NCBI GenBank assembly: GCA_030435675.1
Contig: CM059622.1
Coordinates: 15,624,001-15,688,000 of the forward strand
Direction: 5' to 3'
Length of the DNA stretch: 64,000 nucleotides
Source: Steinernema hermaphroditum
Lineage: Eukaryota > Nematoda > Chromadorea > Rhabditida > Steinernematidae
Each line of letters starts with the position of its first letter. Within the stretch, counting starts at the first letter, position 1. Under the pieces are notes generated by a model. That model saw only the letters and a program-made list of their open reading frames with translations, was not told the DNA's origin and searched no databases. Below are positions 21,175 to 29,808 of the stretch, piece after piece. Made by a program: the position numbers and the translations under genes.

Positions 21175-23623
21175 TTAATCTTTTACCGGTTTTGTGTTTC
21201 CGTTCATCTTCTCCGTTTGAGTTGTTTCTATTGCGGTGTTGGCTAGTTTTGCTATGGCTATAGCACGTGAGATGTAGCATATGAAGTTCAGTGATGTTTG
21301 ATTTCTGGAGAGGTCAGTGTAATTAAATTTTCGCTTCAATACAAGAATTCGATATGTTGGAGTGGGTGATGCCGATCGTGTCCGATATTCATGTGCCGTT
21401 TTCGGACTCGTCGGTCCACTCCATTTCTTCCTTTCTTTTTTGTTGGCTTGCACAGTTTCTTTCGAGGCTTTTTGGAGAGGTCTCAGGTTTGACTTTCAGA
21501 GGTTTGACTCTCACTCGTGTCGCGGTGGCGAGCGGTCGGTCCCTCCGGTCGCTCTCTGAGTGTCTGGTTGGCCAGATGGCAAACCCCGTGGCAGTTGTGA
21601 CTGTTCCGGCTTCCAGAGGGAATTGGGACACCCGGAAGCCGTAGTCCCACCACCGCTGACAAACAAGATGTCCGGCGCCAGGAATCCGACGCCCGACGCT
21701 GCGTGAGATGTCATCCCGAAGGTCGCCGACGCTCTGAGGACCAGCGAAGACGCAACTCCCGGACCACAGATCATCAGATGCAAGCTCGGAAGCGTCCGCT
21801 GTGCCGCAAACGATATTCCGCTGCCATAGCTGAAGATTTGCCGATTCCCAGATGCCCCGTGAAGTGCGCCGTCTACGACCGGTTCGACATCTACGCCGCG
21901 CCAGAGATGAAGTCGTCTGTCAGACATCCTCTGTTTGTCTATTTTCGGTGTCGCGCAAGGCATAATGCCTTTGATTCGCGAAATAAAGTCGTGAAGTCGT
22001 GAAGTCGTGCACAGTTTACTGCTCTCCTCTGACGCCAGACAGTCGCGACTTTCAGGCGTGCAACGCAGACCCAGACATGCATGTCATTATTTTGCAGAGC
22101 CGCCAGAGTTTTTATGATCTTGCAACGGGCGAAACGTAAAGTGCGGATTCAAGCTGGTCATTTCATTTTGTTCCGGGCTAGTTGACCACAATGTCATGAA
22201 TACCATGCATGCTATACAGATAATGGATGAGGATGAGACACGAATGAGGTCCGGAAGCTCTTCCTGGAAGCTAGAGATAGGACAGTAGATGTTTTTGATA
22301 TTTGAAAATCCCGCTCCCGTGAGATTCATTATAAGACTTCTTGTCCAGTAGTGCAGTTCATAAAATCGCTGATCACTGAACAGCCTTGAATCGCACTCCT
22401 ATTTTTTTTTGTCCGTGTATGGTGAACGAGTGATGCGCGACCTCTGCGCACCGCTTGCATTTGAGCAGGACACAGAAGATTAAACCTAAAAATCGCTTTG
22501 AAACACGGCCTATATCTCACAAGTGTGGGCCGGCCTTAAGTGAGCAGTCGGTCATCAGTGATGGCCGCGTCCCAATCCGTCGCAATTGGCGTGGAACATA
22601 AATCGAATCACAGCTCGCCAAAAAGACCGTCAGCACAGCTCGACCGCCCGCGCCTCGCAAGCTGAGGATCCGCTCCAACGCTGAAGTCTGCACCGCCACC
22701 CAATCCAAAGATGTGACTCCACTTTGACCGCTGAGCTCCACCATCGTGCTACTTCCGCATAGCTCTTCTTTGTCGTTTCGCAGCATTACATAAAGAGATC
22801 AAGAGACATGATTCGGAGGGTATATGGCATAGCCATCTTTTGGTATATGTACTACAATGTCGGCAGAGGCAGCCTTCTCAGTAAACGTATAAGGAAACGG
22901 CGACGTACTTTTTTGTCTGTTTCGAACGAGTCTTGCCTGGAGTTTATGTTCGGCAAAAAACATCACAATCAAGTTCGTACAAGCGCGCGCCGTTGCGCAA
23001 CAAGGACAATCAGGTTATGAGTAACGAAAAAGAGTCCACACACATCGTCACGGCGAATTGGTTGTCTTGAATGAAATGACGGGTATTCGCTTGGCATCCG
23101 AAGATCAAATTAATCCATCTTGACAAGTTGCTGGGGGATGTTGTGTGAAAAAGTAATCGCAATTACTCGAAGTATCGAATTGCAACATTTACCTATAACT
23201 CTTGAAAGCCAACTTGGAATACTTAAATCTTTCATTATAAGCCAGTTTATCAGCACGGTAACGCAGATTTTCAGTGCAATTTGGTGAATTCGGAAAGGCA
23301 CTCTTTATCCAGCTTTTGAATGAATATTTTCAATTTACAATTTTGTGAGTTAGAGAATGAGGATATGCCGTTACAAAACAAACCAGATCAACGTTCGGAC
23401 CGTTTCATTGCGTATCACTTTTATCCCGATGTCAAACTTCGAGAGTTGAAGGACGTTGGCAACATTTTCGCAGTAAAACGGCAGCCACTCTACGGTTTTT
23501 TAATTACAAAGTGCATCAGCAATCAACGCGGAACGTCCTTGAGGCGAACCGTTTGGCGGAACCCGAGTAAAACCGATGCCGAAAAATGAACTCAAACCTG
23601 TTTTCTTCGATGTACTTGCTGAT
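21175..23623. other. Mostly intergenic; coding potential uncertain at 21.4-22.0, 22.5-22.8 and 23.3-23.6 kb
   Basis: The GC-rich 21.4-22.0 kb stretch is open on the minus strand for 150 codons (21511-21963) and on the plus strand for 96-99 codons. A plus-strand ORF of 89 codons at 23320-23589 is charged and non-repetitive (it contains the words DQRSDRFIAYHFYPDVKL and LRELKDVGNIFAV) and looks more protein-like than most. None has a recognisable domain or clear splice sites. Confidence 0.35.
23320..23589 (+). CDS. Possible hypothetical protein, 89 codons
   Basis: I do not recognise it. The ORF starts with an ATG and has a balanced, charged composition without low complexity, ending in TDAEK. 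It stops 34 bp before the TATA box of collagen A. There is no signal peptide, membrane segment or motif, and no promoter or poly(A) signal I can assign. It may be a fragment of a spliced gene or a chance ORF. Confidence 0.2.
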   Translation: MNIFNLQFCELENEDMPLQNKPDQRSDRFIAYHFYPDVKLRELKDVGNIFAVKRQPLYGFLITKCISNQRGTSLRRTVWRNPSKTDAEK

Positions 23624-23726
23624 TATAAAAGGAGGCGGGCTACGGAAGATATGTCAGTCATTCATCTGATTCCTTCAAAGGTGCGTCTAACCATCTTGAG
23701 CTGGAGTTAATGAGATGGATGTTTAG
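23624..23726 (+). promoter_or_regulatory. Core promoter, leader and 5' UTR intron of collagen A
   Basis: TATAAAA (23624-23630) is followed 30 bp on by TCAGTC (23654-23659), an arthropod-like initiator. A leader of about 27 nt then ends in CAAAG at 23680. An intron (GTGCGT...TTTAG, 23681-23726, 46 nt) ends exactly at the ATG. The same plan is found at collagens B, C and E. Confidence 0.7.
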
Positions 23727-24617
23727 ATGACGAGCGGCACTAATCTTCTTGTGACTGTGGCCTCGGCCGGAAGCGGAGTCGTTATCGTCGCCTGCCTCGT
23801 GGCCGTTGGTGTCCTCTTCCAGGACATCAACACCCTCTACGATGAGGTGATGGTCGACATGGCCGACTTCCGCGTGCTCGCCAACGACGCCTGGACCGGA
23901 ATGGTCTCCATGCAGGGCAGCATCCCCGCCGGACAGTCGAAGCGCATGGACGTCGGACAGATGATTGGACGCAACAAGCGTAACGCCCCTTGCCCCTGTG
24001 GCGCCCGAGCCAACAACTGCCCCGCTGGACCCCCTGGACCTCCTGGACCCGCTGGAGAGCCCGGACATGACGGCCACCGTGGACAGGATGGAAAGCCCGG
24101 AGCTCCCGGAGTCTCTCTCGTCATCCAGACCCTTGATCCCGGATGCATCAAGTGCCCCGCTGGCGCTCCTGGCCCTCAGGGACCCGACGGACCCGCTGGA
24201 CCTGCCGGCCCCGATGGACAGCCCGGACAGCCTGGATTCCCCGGAAAGGAAGGTCAACCTGGAGCCGCTGGACCTCAAGGAGACGCCGGATTCCCTGGAG
24301 CTCCCGGTCAGCCTGGTGCCCCTGGACAGCCCGGTCAAGACGGACAGCGCGGCAAGGGCGCTCCTGGCCCCGCTGGACCCGCCGGACCTCAAGGACCCGC
24401 TGGAGCCCCTGGAAACAATGGAGCCGCCGGTCAGCCCGGAGCTCAAGGAGCTGCTGGACCTCAGGGACCCGCTGGAAACCCCGGAGCTCCTGGAGTCGAC
24501 GGACAGCCCGGAGTCCAGGGAGGCCCTGGCGTTCCCGGACACGATGCCGCCTACTGCCCTTGCCCTCCTCGCACTGGGGCTTCTGAGGGAAGCGCCTACC
24601 GTAGTGGCCGTGTCTAA
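23727..24617 (+). CDS. Cuticle collagen A
   Basis: 296 residues, one coding exon. It is a structural protein of the nematode cuticle, trimerised in hypodermal ER and secreted. Residues about 7-31 are a hydrophobic membrane/signal-anchor segment and residues 1-55 fit the cuticle-collagen N-terminal domain. A furin-type site (RNKR, about residues 82-85) precedes the first cysteine cluster (PCPC...C). The Gly-X-Y region is split by a cysteine-bearing interruption (PGCIKC) and ends at a CPCPP cluster, with a short basic C-tail. Start choice: ATG immediately after a splice acceptor, shared with the paralogues. AATAAA lies at about 24655. The antisense strand is open across the gene, a by-product of GC-rich Gly-Pro codons. 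Confidence 0.95.
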   Translation: MTSGTNLLVTVASAGSGVVIVACLVAVGVLFQDINTLYDEVMVDMADFRVLANDAWTGMVSMQGSIPAGQSKRMDVGQMIGRNKRNAPCPCGARANNCPAGPPGPPGPAGEPGHDGHRGQDGKPGAPGVSLVIQTLDPGCIKCPAGAPGPQGPDGPAGPAGPDGQPGQPGFPGKEGQPGAAGPQGDAGFPGAPGQPGAPGQPGQDGQRGKGAPGPAGPAGPQGPAGAPGNNGAAGQPGAQGAAGPQGPAGNPGAPGVDGQPGVQGGPGVPGHDAAYCPCPPRTGASEGSAYRSGRV

Positions 24618-24695
24618 TCATTGGCACCTCCATTTACAAAAGTAAAACAGACGAATAAATTCATCAGCATCGTTTGTGTTCCACATGATCCTAAA

Positions 24696-24737
24696 ATGGC
24701 CAAGTGGTTGGGCTTTGAGGATGAAGAGAAGCGGTGA
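24696..24737 (+). pseudogene. Remnant of a Skp1-like gene tail
   Basis: An in-frame stretch reads M-A-K-W-L-G-F-E-D-E-E-K-R then stop. It matches the C-terminal segment M-T-Q-W-L-G-L-E-D-D-K-K-R of the intact gene at 24863-25366. Nothing of the preceding domain remains upstream. It is probably the residue of a tandem copy, mostly lost when collagen A's 3' flank formed. Confidence 0.6.
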
Positions 24738-24862
24738 CGGACCCAACAACTGCGTCATGCATCGCTTTATCACAGATTTAGCATTGCTTTTCGGTCATTT
24801 GCACTATATATGAGACCTCTTCCTAAGCGATCCCACAAAAACTTCGACATCCACCACAGAAA

Positions 24863-25366
24863 ATGGCCTCTTTCCTGCAACTCGAATCCAACGAAGGCCA
24901 CATCTTCCACTTCCCCACCTCCTTCGCCGTCCACTCGAGTCTTCTCCAGCAAATGCTATCCGATCTTGGCTTCGAATCGCCGGAAGACGCCACCAAGGTA
25001 GTCATTCCCCTGATCTCCCTAGACAGCTCAACCCTCAAGCATCTCGGCGAGTGGATCAAACTAGTGAACCTGGAAGAACCTATTTCGGAGGAACAACTTC
25101 TGCAGAATCGCTACAGCGTCGGTATTCCACGGGAAGAAGAAGACCTGTTCGAATCTCTCGATCGCGCCGATCTTTCCAAACTCATCGTCGCGGCTTACTT
25201 CTTCGAGTGCGGCCTTCTAACAGAGAACCTGATCAAGTACGTCCACAGCCGGCTGGAGGGATTGTCGTCCGAACGGATGACCCAGTGGCTGGGCCTTGAG
25301 GATGACAAGAAGCGTCCGATGACTGAAGAGAATGAAGGAGGCGATTTGAAGAGGCGTCGTGCTTGA
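24863..25366 (+). CDS. Skp1-related protein (SCF ubiquitin-ligase adaptor family)
   Basis: 167 residues, intronless. Skp1 proteins bridge Cul1 and F-box proteins in SCF E3 ligases, and nematodes have an expanded skr family. The N-terminal half has the BTB/POZ-like Skp1 pattern: a strand with S/N-E-G-H-I-F, a helix with S-S-L-L-Q-Q-M-L, and a V-V-I-P-L-I-S-L-D-S-S-T-L-K-H turn. The second half has the L-S-K-L-I-V-A-A-Y-F-F helix and the L-I-K-Y-V-H-S-R-L helix, equivalent to the dimerisation and F-box-binding helices. The canonical C-terminal tail is replaced by a charged tail ending KRRRA. A TATATATG box lies at about 24805 and AATAAA at about 25389. Divergent for a Skp1, so the F-box partner set could differ. 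Confidence 0.7.
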   Translation: MASFLQLESNEGHIFHFPTSFAVHSSLLQQMLSDLGFESPEDATKVVIPLISLDSSTLKHLGEWIKLVNLEEPISEEQLLQNRYSVGIPREEEDLFESLDRADLSKLIVAAYFFECGLLTENLIKYVHSRLEGLSSERMTQWLGLEDDKKRPMTEENEGGDLKRRRA

Positions 25367-25559
25367 AATGTTGACTTAAAAAGCTTTGAAATAAAAATCC
25401 TTGATGATTATCTGATCTTTTCATAAGCACTTCTGAATCGTAACCATTTCGCACATTTCCCTTGATCTTGACCGCCGCGAATTGCTAGAAATCTGTGATA
25501 ATGTGGGAAAGCATGCAAAAGACTTTATTCATCTTTCAAAGAATCACACATCCGAACAC

Positions 25560-26429
25560 TTAAGCCTTCTTGAAGCTAGAGGTGCGAGGAGGGCAAGGGC
25601 AGTAAGAAGCGTCGTGGCCGGGAACTCCGACGCCTCCAGCTCCTCCGGGGTGTCCGTCAGATCCACGGGCTCCAGGGTTTCCAGCGGGTCCTTGGGGTCC
25701 AGCAGCTCCTTGGGCTCCGGGCTGACCGGCGGCTCCGTTGTTTCCAGGGGCTCCAGCGGGTCCAGGAGCGCCAGAAGGTCCCTTGGGTCCGGGAAGGCCA
25801 CGTCCGCGGAATCCGTCCTGGCCAGGAGCACCAGGCTGTCCAGCGGCTCCAGGAGCTCCGGGAGCTCCAGCGTCTCCAGCGGGTCCAGCAGGTCCAGGGC
25901 GTCCCTGTCCACCTCCGAGGGCATCTTGGCCGGGTTGACCGCTGGGTCCCTGAGGTCCGGCAGGTCCGTCGGGTCCAGGGGGACCAGGAGGACCGGCGGG
26001 GCACTGGATGCAGCCAGGGCGGACAGTGTTGAGGACGAGAGAGATGCCGGGGGCGCCGGGCTGTCCATCGTGACCACGGAGTCCATCGTGTCCCGGCTCT
26101 CCGGCGGGTCCAGGAGGACCGGGAGGTCCAGCGGGGCAGTTGTTGGAGCGGGCGCCACAGTTGCAGGCGGCCTGACGCTTGTTACGTCCGATGAGCATGC
26201 CAAACTGGGCGCGCTTCGTCTCTCCGGCGGGGATACGGCCCTGGGCGGCGACCATGCTCACCCAGGCGTCGTTGGCCAGGGTGCGGAAGTCGCTAATCTC
26301 GGTGGTCACCTCATCGTAGAGGGAGTTGATGTCCTGGTACAGATTAGCGACCGCCAAAAGACAGGCGACGATGACGATTCCACTGCCAGCCGAGGCGACG
26401 TTCACCAAGAGGTTGGTTCCACTGGTCAT
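25560..26429 (-). CDS. Cuticle collagen B
   Basis: 289 residues, near-identical to collagen C and transcribed divergently from it. The order is: hydrophobic N-terminal segment (about 7-31), RNKR processing site before the CNC...C cluster, Gly-X-Y block, PGCIQC interruption, long Gly-X-Y block with a GGGQGRPG imperfection, and a terminal CPCPP cluster followed by RTSSFKKA. Compared with C it has L for I in FRT-LAND, I for V before GRNKR, and three changes in the Gly-X-Y region. The start is the ATG next to the acceptor of a 43-nt 5' UTR intron. A poly(A) signal (TTTATT on the plus strand) lies at about 25521. Confidence 0.95.
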   Translation of the reverse strand: MTSGTNLLVNVASAGSGIVIVACLLAVANLYQDINSLYDEVTTEISDFRTLANDAWVSMVAAQGRIPAGETKRAQFGMLIGRNKRQAACNCGARSNNCPAGPPGPPGPAGEPGHDGLRGHDGQPGAPGISLVLNTVRPGCIQCPAGPPGPPGPDGPAGPQGPSGQPGQDALGGGQGRPGPAGPAGDAGAPGAPGAAGQPGAPGQDGFRGRGLPGPKGPSGAPGPAGAPGNNGAAGQPGAQGAAGPQGPAGNPGARGSDGHPGGAGGVGVPGHDASYCPCPPRTSSFKKA

Positions 26430-26992
26430 CTGAATAGGGTACTTCAGATAAGCTACTTTCTTTTCCGTCTTACCTTTGAGAGAATCCGAGGATGACTGAC
26501 TTCCACCTCCGATGGCTGCCTTATAAAGAGATCTGCATATGATCTCAAACAGGTTTAGATATTTTTTCGAAACTAATGTCCTTTAAGCAGCGGTGGGTTA
26601 GAGAAGTGTTTCAATTATGACTGAATGTTACAGCTGCTGATCATGATGAAAGATGTGACAAGCAAACATATCAACGTTTATTGAAGTGGAACGTCCATGG
26701 TCAGGTTTTGGTGGAACAATGCTTGTATGACATTAATAAAAGTGATCAAGATACTTATGTTTCACAGTGAATTACAATGCATGTTCAAAAGTGGAACGCT
26801 CCAGGGAGCACTCTCTAAGTGGAACTGACAACAAGCTCGACATAACCACGGACAAAAAATGCAGAACCTGTTCGGTTATCTGCATCATTTCAGTACTTAA
26901 GATGGCAAGTAAGCTGGAGAAGTCAGTCATCCTCGGATTCTCTCAAAGGTAAGAGGGAAAAGAAGAAAGCTTATCTGAAGTGCCCTATTCAG
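26430..26992. promoter_or_regulatory. Divergent promoter region between collagens B and C
   Basis: On the minus side (B): TTTATAA (about 26521), TCAGTC (26494-26499), leader, then an intron at 26430-26472 (43 nt). On the plus side (C): only a degenerate ACTTAAGA at about 26895, TCAGTC at about 26922, leader, then an intron at 26948-26992 (45 nt). The leaders share the block TCAGTCATCCTCGGATTCTC, so the duplication included the core promoter. C's weaker TATA could lower its expression. Confidence 0.7.
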
Positions 26993-27862
26993 ATGACCAG
27001 CGGAACCAACCTTTTGGTGAACGTCGCCTCGGCCGGAAGCGGAATCGTTATCGTCGCTTGTCTTTTGGCGGTCGCCAACCTCTACCAGGACATCAACTCC
27101 CTCTACGATGAGGTGACCACCGAGATCAGCGACTTCCGCACCATCGCCAACGATGCCTGGGTGAGCATGGTCGCCGCCCAGGGCCGTATCCCTGCCGGAG
27201 AGACGAAGCGCGCTCAGTTCGGCATGCTCGTCGGACGTAACAAGCGTCAGGCCGCCTGCAACTGTGGCGCCCGCTCCAACAACTGCCCCGCTGGACCTCC
27301 CGGTCCTCCTGGACCCGCCGGAGAGCCCGGACACGATGGACTCCGTGGTCACGATGGACAGCCTGGCGCCCCCGGCATCTCCCTCGTCCTCAACACTGTC
27401 CGCCCTGGCTGCATCCAGTGCCCCGCCGGTCCTCCCGGCCCCCCTGGACCCGACGGACCAGCCGGACCTCAAGGACCCAGCGGTCAACCCGGCCAAGATG
27501 CCCTCGGAGGTGGACAGGGACGCCCTGGACCTGCTGGACCCGCTGGAGTCGCTGGCGCCCCCGGAGCTCCTGGATCCGCTGGACAGCCTGGTGCTCCTGG
27601 GCAAGACGGATTCCGCGGACGTGGCCTTCCCGGACCCAAGGGACCTTCTGGCGCTCCTGGACCCGCTGGAGCCCCCGGAAACAACGGAGCCGCCGGTCAG
27701 CCCGGAGCCCAAGGAGCTCCTGGACCCCAAGGACCCGCTGGAAACCCTGGAGCCCGTGGATCTGACGGACACCCCGGAGGAGCTGGAGGCGTCGGAGTTC
27801 CCGGCCACGACGCTTCTTACTGCCCTTGCCCTCCTCGCACCTCTAGCTTCAAGAAGGCTTAA
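26993..27862 (+). CDS. Cuticle collagen C
   Basis: 289 residues, near-identical to collagen B in mirror orientation. It has the same domain order: N-terminal hydrophobic segment, RNKR site, three cysteine clusters, two Gly-X-Y blocks and the SSFKKA end. The identity is high enough for a recent duplication or ongoing gene conversion. An upstream ATG (26901, MASKLEK) is out of frame after splicing and lies before the predicted start of transcription. AATAAA is at about 27893. Confidence 0.95.
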   Translation: MTSGTNLLVNVASAGSGIVIVACLLAVANLYQDINSLYDEVTTEISDFRTIANDAWVSMVAAQGRIPAGETKRAQFGMLVGRNKRQAACNCGARSNNCPAGPPGPPGPAGEPGHDGLRGHDGQPGAPGISLVLNTVRPGCIQCPAGPPGPPGPDGPAGPQGPSGQPGQDALGGGQGRPGPAGPAGVAGAPGAPGSAGQPGAPGQDGFRGRGLPGPKGPSGAPGPAGAPGNNGAAGQPGAQGAPGPQGPAGNPGARGSDGHPGGAGGVGVPGHDASYCPCPPRTSSFKKA

Positions 27863-27984
27863 GTGTTCGGATGTGTGATTCTTTGAAAGACAAATAAAGT
27901 GTTCTGCATGCAATGGCTCTCCGAATACACTTAATCTCGGTGAACAGAATGCAATCGAAGAATATTTATGGTACATGCACAACC

Positions 27985-29100
27985 TTAGCTAGCAACAACT
28001 TTGCGCTGTTTAGCCTTGAGGAGCTTCGCAAGAAGTCGACGCCGATAGGCCTGACTTACTGAGCCGTCATATCCAGAAGTCTGCGGGATATACTGGTTCC
28101 CAGGACGAGGTCTCGGTGGCGAAACTGATGCTGATCGATTTGGACAAGGACAGTATCCAGCATCGGATCCAGGCAGTCCGACAAGCCCAACAAGTCCAGG
28201 TCTTCCAATGGCGCCGGGAAGTCCAGGTTGTCCAGAAAGGCCTGCAGGTCCCCTGAGACCCATTGGTCCTTGAGGTGGAGTAAATCCTGGTTGGCCAGCT
28301 TCTCCAGGTACTCCTTGATTCCCGGGAGGTCCAGGGATACCAGGTGATCCGTACCCATTGGAAGCGTTCTGCCCCGGCTGCCCGGGTGGTCCTTGATAGC
28401 CGGGTTGGCCCGGCGGGCCAATGTCTCCAATTGGACCAGGTGGCCCTTGCTGACCAGCATATCCAGGCTGTCCCGGAAAGCCAGGCGGACCATCAGGTCC
28501 AGGAAGTCCCATGAAACCGTCGAAGCCAGGAAGTCCCGGCGGGCCCATGGGACACACGATGCAGCTACGTTGTTGCATGTAGAAGTTGGCTTCAACGAGG
28601 AAGCCAGGAGCGCCAGGGCGGCCTTCTTCTCCAGGGTAGCCAATGTCGCCCGGAATGCCTGGCTCTCCGGGTGGTCCTTCGGGGCCTGGAGGGCAGTTTG
28701 ACGCTTGAGGAGCGCAGTCTTAACGTACCCAGATTAAGATATCAAACAATGAGGTTGCCTACTGCATGTAGGTTGGGATGGTTTTTGTGGATATTCATAA
28801 ACTCCTCCTGCTCCGCGGTTACCGTAGTCGTCCGTGAAACGTCTAATTCGAATTTGATGATCTATTTGCATCATTCCATCCCAAGCTTCATCGGAAATGG
28901 CCTAAATTAGGGTGGCTTAGTCTTCTCAGTGGCCGCCTCACCTTGAACTCATCCACTTCCTGCAATATTTCCGCATAGAAATCGTTAATACTCTTGAACA
29001 TTTGAATGGCCACCACCCAGCAGGCACTTATCACAATAGCACTGAACACCACAGACGTATAAGCGGCACCATATCCTGGCAACTTGACATAATGGACCAT
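27985..29100 (-). CDS. Cuticle collagen D, three exons
   Basis: The exons are 28942-29100 (53 codons, phase 0), 28763-28901 (phase 1) and 27985-28718. Together they give about 343 residues. Exon 1 is the cuticle-collagen N-terminal domain with a hydrophobic segment ([17 protein letters not shown]). Exon 2 has a QIRIRRF processing site (R-I-R-R) and the first cysteine. Exon 3 starts at the CAPQASNC cluster, has Gly-X-Y, a long non-collagenous break ending SCIVC, a second Gly-X-Y block and a YCPCP cluster, then a lysine-rich tail of about 40 residues. It belongs to a different collagen subfamily from A, B, C and E. TATATAA is at about 29138-29144 with TCAG at 29111-29114, and there is no 5' UTR intron. 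Confidence 0.9.
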
Positions 29101-29539
29101 GTCGGCAGCTCTGACTTGACCGGTTCCTTGAGAACACTTATATAGCCGTTCCTCTGTGAGGGTGGGACATGATCACTATAAGATGAACAGTCAAACACAG
29201 CACCGTGACCGTTGAATCAGCTAATACGTCCTGCTGAGCATCCGTTAATCCTCATATTCCAGCGTAGCCGATCCTAATCCAATCATCTCAGTTTTGAAAT
29301 CTCAACTGCAAGGTCATCTTCTGCTGGGCATCTGTCACTCATAGCAGTGGGCGACCGGTTTTTTGGGAACCATTTTACGAGCATGAGATGTCATACATGC
29401 GAGTTGGACATGTGAGCAGTTGTCAATCATAAACTGAGATTTGGGGCTAAGTAGGGGAAGGCATGAGTCCGATCGTATTTTGACACCCCCGCTTCAGTAC
29501 TCCCACAACACATCGAAGTTCAGGACCGTCCTGCTATGT
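29101..29539. other. Collagen D promoter and upstream flank
   Basis: GGCTATATAAG (minus, 29137-29147) lies about 28 bp from TCAG and about 40 bp from the ATG. The rest shows no feature. Confidence 0.55.
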
Positions 29540-29612
29540 GCCATGATAGCTCAGTTGGGAGAGCGTTAGACTGAAGATCTAAAGGTCGCCGGTTCGATCC
29601 CGGCTCGTGGCA
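29540..29612 (+). tRNA. tRNA-Phe(GAA): tRNA-Phe (GAA), second copy
   Basis: 73 nt, identical base for base to the copy at 19748-19820, with anticodon GAA, the same A and B boxes and a following T-run. The flanks differ apart from a few bases, so only the gene is shared. It is convergent with tRNA-Asp 124 bp on. Confidence 0.96.
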
Positions 29613-29736
29613 TTTTTAGTTAAATTTTTTCCACCAGAACTTTATTAATTCTTCTTTTAGAACTGAACATTGAATGGTGTATTATTTTGGAATAAAAAAC
29701 ATCGGAAAAAATGGTTAAAAGATTGGAAAAAGATTA

Positions 29737-29808
29737 CTCCCCGGCCGGGAATCGAACCCGGGTCTCGCACGTGACAGGCGCGGATACTCACCACTATACT
29801 ACCGAGGA
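29737..29808 (-). tRNA. tRNA-Asp(GTC): tRNA-Asp (GTC)
   Basis: 72 nt on the minus strand. Acceptor TCCTCGG pairs with CCGGGGA and the discriminator is G. The A box is TAGTATAGTGG, the anticodon loop CTGTCAC gives anticodon GTC, and the B box is GGTTCGATTCC. Confidence 0.96.

Noticed and set aside
21511..21963. 150-codon minus-strand ORF in a GC-rich patch
   Set aside because: Opposite-strand ORFs of similar length exist, no domain is visible and no splice or promoter signal agrees with it. Kept only as uncertain coding potential.
23658..24542. Long antisense ORFs across the collagens (also 25482-26495, 26927-27982 and 55932-56660)
   Set aside because: Gly-Pro-Ala codons rarely make stops in reverse, so GC-rich collagen genes always show such shadows. 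They are Ser/Gly/Arg low-complexity with no support.
26901..26952. Upstream ATG giving a short peptide before collagen C
   Set aside because: It lies before the predicted TCAGT start, and joining it across the 5' UTR intron meets a stop at the collagen ATG.
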